DNA of 64,000 bases from Turnera subulata (lineage: Eukaryota; Streptophyta; Magnoliopsida; Malpighiales; Passifloraceae), in assembly GCA_028386065.3 (NCBI GenBank), contig JAKUCV010001844.1, positions 264,014 through 328,013 on the forward strand, given 5' to 3'. The position numbers and the translations under genes were made by a program. Shown here one piece after another: positions 21,102-31,112 of this stretch. How positions within the stretch are numbered: the stretch's first letter is position 1; every line of letters starts with the position of its first letter. Under the pieces are notes generated by a model that saw nothing but the letters and a program-made list of their open reading frames with translations, ran no database searches and had not been told where the DNA came from.

Positions 21102-21842
21102 TAGACCTGGCAAAACGGGTATTGACACGACAACCCGACACGAAATTAGCAGGTATAGGTCAGAGATTTTCAACCCGTTCAGTTAAATGGGTTGACCCGA
21201 CACGACACGAAAATTAGCAGGTCAGGTCGCGGGTTGACCGGCCAACCCACGTGTTTATGACCCGATTTTATTTAGAGTATAGATTTTACTAATTTAATAA
21301 AAGACTTATTTAATATTTAAGGCCAAAGTTGCCATCAACCTCTTGGTCGGGTTGGCATCAAGTCCTCCAGCCAGGGAGGCCACCCGGGTTCGAGTCTGGG
21401 TGCGGGTATTTAATTAGTTTGGGGTTAGGATAGGGGTAGGGGTAGATTAGGATGCCTTGGGCTTTAGATTGAACAAAAAAAAATATTTAAGGTCAAAGTT
21501 ACTAAAATTATCTAAAAATATTTCTATAATGCTTTAAAATATTATTATATTATGATTTTACAATTTATAATTTTATTTAATATATGAGAAAATCTAATTA
21601 TATGCCTATTTGCTTAAAAATTATAACGATTTGTGCAAAATAAAAAAATTTCAAACAGATTTTTTGGCTTGTTAGACTTAATAGGTAACTCGCGGGTTAA
21701 CCCGAACCCGACACGATAATAAATGGGTTGGACACAACACGACACGATTATTAATTGGGTCGGGTCGAACTGAAGATTTGGAACCCGTTTACCTATTCAA
21801 CCCGACACGAACCCGACACCACAACACGAATTGCCAGGTCTA
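21102..21842. mobile_element. hAT-type MITE (741 bp including a SINE)
   Basis: It starts TAGACCTGGCAA and ends TTGCCAGGTCTA, perfect 12-bp terminal inverted repeats. Subterminal regions are full of CCCGACACGA and its complement in both orientations. Eight-base CGTGTCAT duplications flank it. There is no transposase ORF, so it is non-autonomous. A SINE (21331-21481) sits in its middle; without it the element is about 570 bp. Confidence 0.88.
21331..21481 (+). mobile_element. tRNA-type SINE inside the MITE
   Basis: A 151-bp insert with an A-box-like TTGGTCGGGTTGGCATC near its start and a good B box GGGTTCGAGTC at about 21389, the internal RNA polymerase III promoter of tRNA-derived SINEs, and ending in an A run. 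Near-perfect 19-bp duplications (21312-21330 and 21482-21500, one C/T difference) flank it. Confidence 0.85.
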
Positions 21843-21850
21843 CGTGTCAT
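21843..21850 (+). repeat. hAT target-site duplication CGTGTCAT (right copy)
   Basis: Directly follows the right terminal inverted repeat; matches 21094-21101. Confidence 0.88.
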
Positions 21851-22440
21851 ATATATGCTTTTGTTATAAAAGAGTGAAAAAAATAATAATTATCATGGGA
21901 GTTCCGAAAAAATAATAATTATCATGGGAGTCGTCATTTTCAGTCGAGAGTCGAGTCAATTCATTATCTTTGGTAGATGTGTGAACAGCGATAAAGAAAA
22001 ATAGAAGAACAGAAATTGGGATCGGATCTGTCATGTAAACACATTTGGTCCTACTGATCGATCACTAGTTATTACTCATCTCTCATGTGAAGTGAAGTGT
22101 CGTTTCAGTAGTCACTCTCCTTTACAAGTTATAACAAAGACTTCCATTGATCAATCTGTGTGGTGTTTGCTACCCTAGGTGAAAGTCATGTGTGTGTACA
22201 CACGGAGTATGTGGCCAAAAACAACGTGATACTCGGCGGGTATAAATACAAACCTTCCTTTGTCTCAACAACAGATTTTTGTCTTATTTTTCTGTCAGAA
22301 CAAATTTTGTTGTTATTCTTACATAGGTGAATAAAATGGTTACCATAATCAACTATTTTTATAATGTTAAGAATAATTTGTTAAGAAATACTATTCCTAT
22401 ATAATATGATTATCCATCTGCATAGGAAAAACGTTTTATT
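21851..22440 (+). promoter_or_regulatory. TATA-containing repeat module, copy 3
   Basis: Two near-identical ATAATTATCATGGGAGT blocks (about 21883 and 21911) start the copy. GCCAAAAACAACGTGATACT and GGGTATAAATACAAACCTTC (TATA about 22241-22248) follow at 22216-22260, then TTTCTGTCAGAACAAATTT and GAATAAAATGG. Some 200 bp between the two parts are specific to this copy. No ORF follows. Confidence 0.5.
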
Positions 22441-22502
22441 GGTGGGAGATCACTAATTAGTATATTTTTTAATTTACAAATGATTACTAGATAAACTTGC
22501 TG

Positions 22503-22605
<103 letters not shown>

Positions 22606-22829
22606 AGTGTTATATAAACATAGTAGACCACCCACGTATTATACCGACTTGGTTGTTGGTTTTGTTTTTAATAATATATATTTTATAAAATTCTTCTTCA
22701 ACAATTTCATCATACCATCGTTTATTTTGTTTATATCATATTTTTTTTCTACTGATTATTTTGTTTATATCATTAATAACTCTATCATACCATCGTCTCC
22801 GACTCTTCCATCAATTCCCATGCTTAGCG

Positions 22830-23165
22830 GTTAGGAATAATAGAACGTGTCATGCTTTAATTTGTTATAAAAAGTTAAAAAATAATAATCAGCATGGGAG
22901 TCGTCATTTTCATGGCTAGTTTGGCGGTGGGAATGTTCGAGTCCTCACTCGGATCCTGTAGCCAAAAACGTGATACTCGTCGGCTATAAATACAAACCTT
23001 CCTTTGTCTCGTGATTAAATCCTGTTCTGTCAGTACAAATTTTGATGTTATTCTTACATTGGTGGATAAAATTTTCACCACGATTAACTTTTTTTTTTAT
23101 AATCTTAAGTAATTTTCTACTCCTATATAATAATTATTATGTGATTATCCATATGCATAAGTGGT
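22830..23165 (+). promoter_or_regulatory. TATA-containing repeat module, copy 4
   Basis: GGAATAATAGAACGTGTCAT, AATAATAATCAGCATGGGAG, GTCATTTTCATGGCTAG, then CGGCTATAAATACAAACCTT (TATA about 22985-22992), then TCTGTCAGTACAAATTTTG and a GATTATCCATATGCATAAG end shared with copy 1. This is the most complete copy. No ORF follows. Confidence 0.5.
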
Positions 23166-23331
23166 AGACCACCCATGCAATTATATGGACTTGGTAGCTG
23201 TGCCCGGTTTTGTGTGTGCTGTGAATAATTTATTCGAAAATGTAAAAAACGAGAATGACATTTTTTATTTGATTTACACTACCACCTTGGGCCTAGACAC
23301 CGACACGAAGCTTTTATAGGGTGGGGGGGTC

Positions 23332-23349
23332 AATGGTAGCGAAAAGTCA
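23332..23349 (+). repeat. LINE target-site duplication (left copy)
   Basis: ATGGTAGCGAAAAGTCA, with one extra A before it, is repeated exactly at 34027-34043 after the LINE poly-A. Confidence 0.92.
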
Positions 23350-23373
23350 TCTGTTTGTGTACCCTCTTCAAGA

Positions 23374-25072
23374 GTGGATTTCAGTATGGCTACCTCCTCG
23401 ACTCAAGTTGGGGAGACTAAGTCCCGTTCGGTTGAGGCACTGCCAGTCCCAGTTTTGGAATTTGCTAGTGACGATGAAGAAACTAGCTCCCATGTGTCCC
23501 CGGTCCTTGTAGGCATTCTGATTGCCCATTTCAAGCGTTTCTCCGCGAAGACGGTTGGAGAAGCACTGGCTAGGGTATGGAGCCTCACTAAGTCGGTGGA
23601 AATAAAGGAGGTAAAGAATAATGCCTTCACATTTCATTTCACCTCTATTGCTGAAAAGGAGAGGATCCTGCTAGGCTCTCCTTGGAATTTTTCAGGGTTT
23701 CTCCTATGCCTCAAGGAATGGCCCTCTACTGTCTCATTATCCAGCATCGGCTTTGATGAGGTAAAGATTTGGGTCTAGATCTCTGGACTTACCCTAGACC
23801 AGATGACCCTCAAGAAGGCAAAGAAAATCGGTGACCAATTCTTTCCTACAGTGCAACATATTGAGCTCCCGTCGGATAACTCACCTCTCTGGGAAGAGTT
23901 CTTCAGGATGAAGGTTTCAGTCAACCTTTATCAGCCCCTACCCACCGGTTTTCTTCATAAGCTTCCGGGGGACGAAGCTCACTGGGTTCAGTTCCAATAT
24001 GAAAATTTAGGGGACTACTGCTACTACTGTGCAAGGGTGGGTCACGTGGACAAAGATTGTCCCCATCTTTTTTACGATAGACGATGTGGCAAAGTCAGGA
24101 AGGAGCAAATTTCGGGTATCCAACTCTTGCGGGCAACAAAGCCCAGACACAAGAAGCTGCTCCTACGCAACCAGAAGGACCCTCATGGCGGTGACCATTG
24201 TAAACCCGACTACCCTCAGGTTGACTCAGTTGCACGCGTCGGTGCTGCGAAGAAGATTAGTGGACTTGGAAGTGGTCAAGTGCCTGAGCACCAACCACAG
24301 ACTGCACATGGGAGGGATGGAGGGCCTGCTCCACTACATACCGCTTTGGGAAAAGAATCTTCAAGGGAACCCTCCCACCCACCTAGTGTCTTGACACAAA
24401 AAGTAAAGGACCTAGACCCTTCTTCTACCTACCCACCCAGCTCCCTTTGCACCAATGTTTTCAAATCCCATCAACCTTGTCCAACACACCTCGGGAACAC
24501 TCCAAAACCCAAGATTTCAAAACCTACTCCCAAAAAGAATCTCCCCATCCCCTAAAACTCCATAGGGTACATCTCTGATACCCAACGGGCTCCACCTATC
24601 CCCCCAGCCCCCCAGCCCATGCCCCTTGCATCCCAGACCTCTTCAACCGGGTCAAAGAAACGCAAAACCTAATCCATGTCCCCATCCCAAAAGAAACAAA
24701 AACCATCAGGCCCAAAATCTCAGCCCACCACCTTTAACTCCACCTTTAACCCACTTCCCTTAATTACACCGCTTCCACCTCAGCCCACACCCCCCACCCC
24801 CCACAACCCAAGTCCAAAGCCATGTCCCACTTGCACCTCCTGCTATTCCTTGTGTTGTTTTACCAACCTCTAAACATCTTCATGCGGACGTTGATGACAT
24901 GAACACTGGGGAGGGGGATGTCCTATATACCGACAATGTATGGCACTTGACTCTTAAACAACTGACAAGGGCACGAGGTACTAACTCTCCAACTATCATC
25001 AACGCGGATGTCCAGAAACAGACTTCTTCTACACAACCAGTGGCGGAGGCTAGGGCTGATGTTCGCCCATAG
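23374..25072 (+). pseudogene. LINE ORF1 (DUF4283 and zinc-knuckle protein)
   Basis: Starts at 23374 or at the ATG at 23386. The N-terminal part holds the DUF4283-like fold (VGEALARVWSLTKSVEIKEV, GSPWNFSGFLLCLKEW). A TAG at 23776 where the family usually has Gln interrupts it. The frame then runs 23779-24555 with LYQPLPTGFLHKLPGDEAHW and a CCHC knuckle of form C-x2-C-x4-H-x4-C (CYYCARVGHVDKDC). The rest is a proline-rich linker with two more breaks, ending with a TAG at about 25070. ORF1 proteins of plant L1 bind the element RNA and form the RNP; this copy is broken. Confidence 0.85.
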
Positions 25073-25086
25073 CCTCGCCGATCGCC

Positions 25087-26345
25087 ATGACTTGTATAAG
25101 CTGGAACTGCCGGGGTCTCGGGAATCCCCGAGCAGTCCGACGCTTAAGAGCTCTTATTAGGAGCGAAAACCCGACCATCATTTTCCTGATGGAAACTAGG
25201 AAAATCGCTGTTGAAATGGAACTTGTTAAGACCTGGGTAAGCATGGAACATGGTGTTGCTATTGACTCTCGGGGTAGAGGAGGAGGTTTGGCAATGCTCT
25301 GGCGAAGTAATACTGATGTCACACTGCTATCTTACTCTAGCAACCACATTGATGTAAGTATAGAGGTGCCCGGAACCCCTCCCTGGCGCCTGACAGGGTT
25401 TCATGGCGAACCAATTGAATGTGAAAGATCCAGGACTTGGGACCTGCTAAAAATTTTGAAGACAAAATTGACTCTCTCATGGGTCATTTTTGGTGACTTT
25501 AATGAGTTAATGAGACAGCATGAGAAACGGGGATGGCTAGTGAAGCCTGAAAGACTCATGAGGGCATTTAGGGAGGCAACTGATTTTTGTGCAATACAGG
25601 ATATGGATTTCAGTGGTTATCCCTTTACATAGGACAACGGCAGAGGAGGCTACCACAATGTCAAACAGCGACTAGATAGAGCTTTGTGCTCTACTGCCTG
25701 GGCAGCCCGTTTTCCTTAGAGCCACGTGTTCTATCTCAAACCCTATGGCTCTGATCACAGACCCCTTAAGCTGTCTCTTATCTCTCACCGTGGTCATCGA
25801 GGATAGGCAAGTTTAGAACCACATTTCGAAGACCATTGGTGTTGTGATGTTGAATGCGATGATATCATCAGGGAAGTTTGGAATGATCCCATACCATCCC
25901 ATACTTCTGAGGTGGCTAATAAACTGTGGGAAACGCTTCAGAAACTCTCCAGCTGGAATGCCTCTACTCATGGAAACATACCCAGGGAGAATGCACGAGT
26001 ACGGAAGGAGTTGGATAGGCTTGATTACCGGCGACCCACGACTAATATTGTAGAAAGGAAGAGAGCTCTCAATTCTAAGCTTGTTGACCTTCTCGAACGC
26101 GAAGAGTTAATTTGGAAGCAACGATCTAGGGCTTTGTGGCTCGAAGGTGGCGACAGTAATACTTCTTTCTTCCATAGAAAAGCCAACCAGCGAAGAAAGA
26201 AGAATGAGATTTTTTGAGATCATTGATGGCACAGGTGTTGTGGTGGAGGACCAAGCTGGTATTATGCATACTATCTCCGACTATTTCTCTTCCAACTTCT
26301 CTTCACAATTAAGCTCCCCTTCTTCTGTCAGTTTCCCCTCATTAA
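25087..26345 (+). pseudogene. LINE ORF2, endonuclease part
   Basis: An apurinic-type (EEP) endonuclease opens the frame: CISWNCRGLGNPRAVRRL with the catalytic Asn, FLMETRK with the catalytic Glu, then WRLTGFHGEP and VIFGDFNELM with the D-x-N pair. A TAG at 25630 interrupts it and the next frames continue with RLDRALCSTAWA and YGSDHRPLKL, the closing SDH-type motif. A coiled linker follows (ERKRALNSKLVDLLEREE, WLEGGDSNTSFFHRKA) and ends at the Copia insertion. EEP nicks the target DNA to prime reverse transcription. Confidence 0.87.
26341..26345 (+). repeat. Target-site duplication ATTAA (left copy)
   Basis: Flanks the gag-only Copia element together with 31108-31112. Confidence 0.92.
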
Positions 26346-27780
26346 TGTTAGAACTCATGCCTCCTTGTTTCATTTCAGAGTTTTGATAATGACAAACCTT
26401 GGCTCAATTGATGACAACCTTGAAGCAAAAAGAAATCAAGCAAACAAGTGCTCAACCAAAGTGATCAAGAATTCAAGAGAAGATATGATCAAGAGTTGAA
26501 GTACAAGAAGAGCAAGAGAAGTTAGGACCCATTTGTACAGGGTAAAACACTCAACTTCTCTTAGGCATTGGCTCAAAATAAAACAAGTTTTACTCATGCA
26601 TTTCATAGCATCATTTCAATCACAAAGTTGTGTTTTTAGTCCAAAACATCGATGTTCTGAAAGCAAACATCGATGTTCTGTTTTTCAAGTTTTTCAAAAT
26701 ATTGGCAGTAGCTCTAAAACATCGATGTTGGATTATAAAACATCGATGTTCTTGTGACCGTTGGTCAAAACATCGATGTTGTAATTAAAACATCGATGTT
26801 GTGATTTCTTCAAGGTTTTCCAAAATTTTGCCGAAGCCAAAAAACATCGATGTTGGAAAATTAAACATCGATGTTTCACAAAACATCGATGTTTCATTTT
26901 CCAACATCGATGTTCTGGCATAGACCCTTTTTCATCATATTTTTGCGAAGCCAAAAAACATCGATGTTGGTTTAGAGAACATCGATGTTGTAATGAAAAC
27001 ATCGATGTTCCGCAGACAAACATCGATGTTCTACTAGCCGTTGGAGCAATAATTTAAAATTGCTGGCTAAAACATCGATGTTTAAAGTGAAAACATCGAT
27101 GTTTTGCCGTTGTAGCAGACAACTTTTCAGCACCCACTATGTTTTGTTTAAGGCTGTTTTTGGGTGGATTTAAAACGGCTCTATAACTTTTCAAAGCTAT
27201 AAATTGAGCATTTTTAGCTGTGTTTCAAAGTGAATCAACTCTCTACTTACATGCATTCATCTCATACATTCAAATCAATCTTTGTTGAGCCAATATCCTA
27301 TTGAGGATTTGAGAGTTGCCTTTTAGAGCTTCATTTGTACACTCACATCTGCTCTTTGAGAGAGACCTCTTGTTTGAGTGATTATTGTGTTGTTATACAC
27401 CTTGAGGGAGGTTAGTTCCCTTGGTTAGATTCATAAGAAGAGGGGTATATCTTCTTGTGTGAGAAGTCTTGAAGTGAGGTATCTTCAAGCAAGAGAGCTG
27501 AAGTTCATGTGACTTGAACTTTCAGGGTTTAGGATTCTTGTGACTAGAATTCCTAGGTTGTAACGGTTTGTTAAGCACCCGTAAGCTTAACGTAGATAGT
27601 GAAATCTTCAAGTGAGACTTGAAGGGCTGGATTAGCCACACTAGTAGAGTGTGTGTGAACCAGGATAAATCGCTTGTGTCCTTCTATTTTTCAATTCCGC
27701 ACTTCATTTCCTGCAAAGTTTTTAATTTTCGGTCATAAGCTATTCACCCCCCCTCTAGCTTAAGTCTATTGTTCCTAACA
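26346..27780 (+). repeat. 5' LTR with 16-copy palindrome array
   Basis: TGTTAGAACTC to TTCCTAACA. At 26645-27105 the 12-bp palindrome AACATCGATGTT occurs 16 times at irregular spacing of about 15-55 bp. A TATA-like CTATAAATTGAG near 27199 lies just after the array, as expected if the array is upstream of the transcription start. Confidence 0.93.
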
Positions 27781-27782
27781 AT

Positions 27783-27795
27783 TGGTAGCGGAGCC
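27783..27795 (+). other. Primer binding site of the gag-only Copia element
   Basis: TGGTAGCGGAGCC, two bases after the LTR end; identical to the core at 966-978 and 8230. Confidence 0.85.
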
Positions 27796-27836
27796 TAACT
27801 CTCTGAAAGACTTAACAGTTTGAGAGGTAAATTTCC

Positions 27837-29147
27837 ATGGCTTGTTCAAATGCTTTGTATGCAGGAATTATTGAAGGACAATCCACTACCCGTGCACCAT
27901 TCTTTGACGGGACAAATTACGCATATTGGAAGGAAAGGATGAGAATCTTCATCCAAGCCAATAACTTTGCAGCTTGGCTAACGATAAAGAATGGCGTTCA
28001 AGTTCCGACAAGGACGAAAACGGGGTACAACGAAGATGACATCCAAAGAATTGAAAACCACTCCAAGGCAATACACATGCTCCAATGTGCAGTCAATCCG
28101 ATAGACTATCAAATGATCTCGCACTGCGCAACGGCCAAGGAGATGTGGGAAATGCTGGGAGTCATCTATGAGGAAACCGACAGCAAGCAAGATGAAACTG
28201 TCAACCTCTGTTGCATGGCAAATCAAGAATCTCCGGAAGAGGTAAGTACCTCCTATTCGAATGATGATTATACATTTGAAGAGCTGCAAGATGCATTTAG
28301 TGAATTGTATAGTAAATTCATTTCTGTTTCAAATGTTAATAAGAACTTAAAGAAACAGAACAAGACCCTAGAAAATAATGTAGAATTATTGTCACATGAT
28401 AAGGATGAGTTATTAAGTAAAATCGATAAGCTTGAAAAGGAAAAGCATGCTCTTAGTATGTCTTGCAATGAACTAAATGAGAAGATTTCTTCTAATGTAT
28501 GTGCTTGTGTTGAATTGGGAAAAGAGAATGAATCTCTTAAGCATCAAGTTGATGATTTGAAGAATACATTAGAGAAGTTTACTAATGGTAGAGATAGTCT
28601 TAATCTTCTTCTAGGACAACAAAGGAGTCCAACACTAAAAGAAGGATTAGGTGCATCTAATATGTCAAATGATGTCAAACCTACTGTGTTAAATGCTAAG
28701 ACACATAAACATAGTGTTTCATCTTCTACTCATCATACTAGATCACATGTTCAAGATAGGAGATCACACACTCATCGTAGAAGGTCACATGCTCAAAATG
28801 CAAGTAGTGGAAAATCTCATTATGCTAAAATGTATGCCTACAATGATAGGAATGGAAAATCTCATCACACTAAACCTAGGACACACATAGCCCAACCTAG
28901 GGAAAACAGGGTTATACCTAGGAAAGACAAGTATGATAGATTGCATGAACATAGGCAATATGGTACCTATAACCAACCTAGAAGAATGCACAATCCTAAC
29001 GTTACTTGTCACTATTGTAATAGGATAGGTCACATTGCCCCGGTATGTTTTACTAGGCATAGACATTGGGCACAAGATAAGGCTCATCACTATTATGTTC
29101 CTAACCATCAAGGACCCAAAAAGATTTGGGTACCAAAATCCCTTTGA
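27837..29147 (+). CDS. Intact Copia Gag protein (436 aa)
   Basis: A complete ORF from ATG at 27837, shortly after the primer site. Residues about 15-60 form a DUF4219-like start (APFFDGTNYAYWKERMRIFI), residues 60-130 a gag helical region (EMWEMLGVIYEETDSK), residues about 150-260 a long heptad-rich coiled coil (ELYSKFISVSNVNKNLKKQN onwards), then a His/Arg/Ser-rich basic segment, and a CCHC knuckle at 391-404 (CHYCNRIGHIAPVC). It ends KKIWVPKSL. Gag would assemble particles and bind RNA. No frameshift is seen, unlike almost all other retroelement ORFs here. Just downstream (about 29185-29230) a protease start-like stretch (YLDCGCSKQITKE) is left over from the deleted pol. Confidence 0.92.
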   Translation: MACSNALYAGIIEGQSTTRAPFFDGTNYAYWKERMRIFIQANNFAAWLTIKNGVQVPTRTKTGYNEDDIQRIENHSKAIHMLQCAVNPIDYQMISHCATAKEMWEMLGVIYEETDSKQDETVNLCCMANQESPEEVSTSYSNDDYTFEELQDAFSELYSKFISVSNVNKNLKKQNKTLENNVELLSHDKDELLSKIDKLEKEKHALSMSCNELNEKISSNVCACVELGKENESLKHQVDDLKNTLEKFTNGRDSLNLLLGQQRSPTLKEGLGASNMSNDVKPTVLNAKTHKHSVSSSTHHTRSHVQDRRSHTHRRRSHAQNASSGKSHYAKMYAYNDRNGKSHHTKPRTHIAQPRENRVIPRKDKYDRLHEHRQYGTYNQPRRMHNPNVTCHYCNRIGHIAPVCFTRHRHWAQDKAHHYYVPNHQGPKKIWVPKSL

Positions 29148-29660
29148 TTTGTTTTGCAGGTATGCTTGAAGGCATCAAGTGTACTTTGGTACCTTGATTG
29201 CGGATGCTCCAAGCAAATAACCAAAGAAGCATCCAAGTTCTTAATCAATTCTTGTAGAAATGCAAGGATGAGTGTTGTTTTTGTAGGAACCCCTCATTTA
29301 GGCAAAAAGATAGGGGGAACAAAGGGATGATGAAGAACTTCAAAATTTGAGCAGAAGTCTCAATACATCGATGTTGAGTATCACAACATCGATGTTCAGC
29401 TAAGCTTTCTAACTTTCTTTATTTTGGCACATATAGAAGTGTATAGGTGTAGCTAATATGTTTCAAAAGCTCCACTTATTTCTTACATAAGCACTTCCCA
29501 ACCTCTTCTCATTGCTATTTCTTTTTGCTAATGCCAAAAGGGGGAAGATAGGAAGAAGTATATGCAACAAGATAGGGGGAATTATAGTTTGTAAAACATA
29601 GGGGGAATCATCTTTATGTTATAAACATTAGCATATACTTCTAGTTGTTTGTCATTATCA
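29148..29660 (+). other. 3' remnant of pol and untranslated region
   Basis: A protease-start relic at about 29185-29230, then two more copies of the AACATCGATGTT palindrome (one degenerate at its first base, about 29363 and 29384), then non-coding sequence with AAAAGGGGG-type runs. No ORF. Confidence 0.65.
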
Positions 29661-29673
29661 AAAAGGGGGAAAT
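29661..29673 (+). other. Polypurine tract of the gag-only Copia element
   Basis: AAAAGGGGGAAAT directly before the 3' LTR. Confidence 0.85.
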
Positions 29674-31107
29674 TGTTAGAACTCATGCCTCCTTGTTTCA
29701 TTTCAGAGTTTTGATAATGACAAACCTTGGCTCAATTGATGACAACCTTGAAGCAAAAAGAAATCAAGCAAACAAGTGCTCAACCAAAGTGATCAAGAAT
29801 TCAAGAGAAGATATGATCAAGAGTTGAAGTACAAGAAGAGCAAGAGAAGTTAGGACCCATTTGTACAAGGTAAAACACTCAACTTCTCTTAGGCATTGGC
29901 TCAAAATAAAACAAGTTTTACTCATGCATTTCATAGCATCATTTCAATCACAAAGTTGTGTTTTTAGTCCAAAACATCGATGTTCTGAAAGCAAACATCG
30001 ATGTTCTGTTTTTCAAGTTTTTCAAAATATTGGCAGTAGCTCTAAAACATCGATGTTGGATTATAAAACATCGATGTTCTTGTGACCGTTGGTCAAAACA
30101 TCGATGTTGTAATTAAAACATCGATGTTGTGATTTCTTCAAGGTTTCCCAAAATTTTGCCGAAGCCAAAAAACATCGATGTTGGACAATTAAACATCGAT
30201 GTTTCACAAAACATCGATGTTTCATTTTCCAACATCGATGTTCTGGCATAGACCCTTTTTCATCATATTTTTGCGAAGCCAAAAAACATCGATGTTGGTT
30301 TAGAGAACATCGATGTTGTAATGAAAACATCGATGTTCCGCAGACAAACATCGATGTTCTACTAGCCGTTGGAGCAATAATTTAAAATTGCTGGCTAAAA
30401 CATCGATGTTTAAAGTGAAAACATCGATGTTTTGCCGTTGTAGCAGACAACTTTTCAGCACCCACTATGTTTTGTTTAAGGCTGTTTTTGGGTGGATTTA
30501 AAACGGCTCTATAACTTTTCAAAGCTATAAATTGAGCATTTTTAGCTGTGTTTCAAAGTGAATCAACTCTCTACTTACATGCATTCATCTCATACATTCA
30601 AATCAATCTTTATTGAGCCAATATCCTATTGAGGATTTGAGAGTTGCCTTTTAGAGCTTCATTTGTACACTCACATCTGCTCTTTGAGAGAGACCTCTTG
30701 TTTGAGTGATTATTGTGTTGTTATACACCTTGAGGGAGGTTAGTTCCCTTGGTTAGATTCACAAGAAGAGGGGTATATCTTCTTGTGTGAGAAGTCTTGA
30801 AGTGAGGTATCTTCAAGCAAGAGAGCTGAAGTTCATGTGACTTGAACTTTCAGGTTTAGGATTCTTGTGACTAGAATTCCTAGGTTGTAACGGTTTGTTA
30901 AGCACCCGTAAGCTTAACGTAGATAGTGAAATCTTCAAGTGAGACTTGAAGGGCTGGATTAGCCACACTAGTAGAGTGTGTGTGAACCAGGATAAATCGC
31001 TTGTGTCCTTCTATTTTTCAATTCCGCACTTCATCTCCTGCAAAGTTTTTAATTTTCGGTCATAAGCTATTCACCCCCCCTCTAGCTTAAGTCTATTGTT
31101 CCTAACA
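29674..31107 (+). repeat. 3' LTR of the gag-only Copia element
   Basis: A near-perfect copy of 26346-27780 with only a few differences seen, such as one G lost in a GGG run near 30853. It carries the same 16 palindromes. Confidence 0.93.
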
Positions 31108-31112
31108 ATTAA
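31108..31112 (+). repeat. Target-site duplication ATTAA (right copy)
   Basis: It matches 26341-26345; LINE ORF2 resumes after it. Confidence 0.92.

Larger units (their letters stand above)
26346..31107 (+). mobile_element. Gag-only Copia element (SIRE/Maximus-like, non-autonomous)
   Basis: Two almost identical LTRs of about 1.43 kb, a primer site, one gag ORF and a polypurine tract; internal region only 1.9 kb, with no integrase, RT or RNase H. ATTAA duplications flank it. The gag C-terminal motif (GPKKIWVPKS) and the 3' arrangement fit the SIRE/Maximus lineage. Few LTR differences are visible by eye, so the insertion is recent compared with the LINE it interrupts. This is a TR-GAG-type element, presumably mobilised by a full-length partner elsewhere. 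Confidence 0.92.

Noticed and set aside
23332..23349. LINE target site as a retrotransposon primer site (ATGGTAGCGAAAAG)
   Set aside because: It resembles TGGTAGCGGAGC but is exactly the LINE target duplication with no LTR beside it.
26533..27023. ORFs reading repeated KHRC or NIDVL-type peptides on both strands in the gag-only Copia LTRs
   Set aside because: They are translations of the palindrome array, end without domain structure, and occur in an LTR.
26645..27105. CRISPR-like array of regularly repeated palindromes
   Set aside because: Spacers are irregular and 3-45 bp, the repeat is only 12 bp, there are no cas genes, and the context is a plant LTR.
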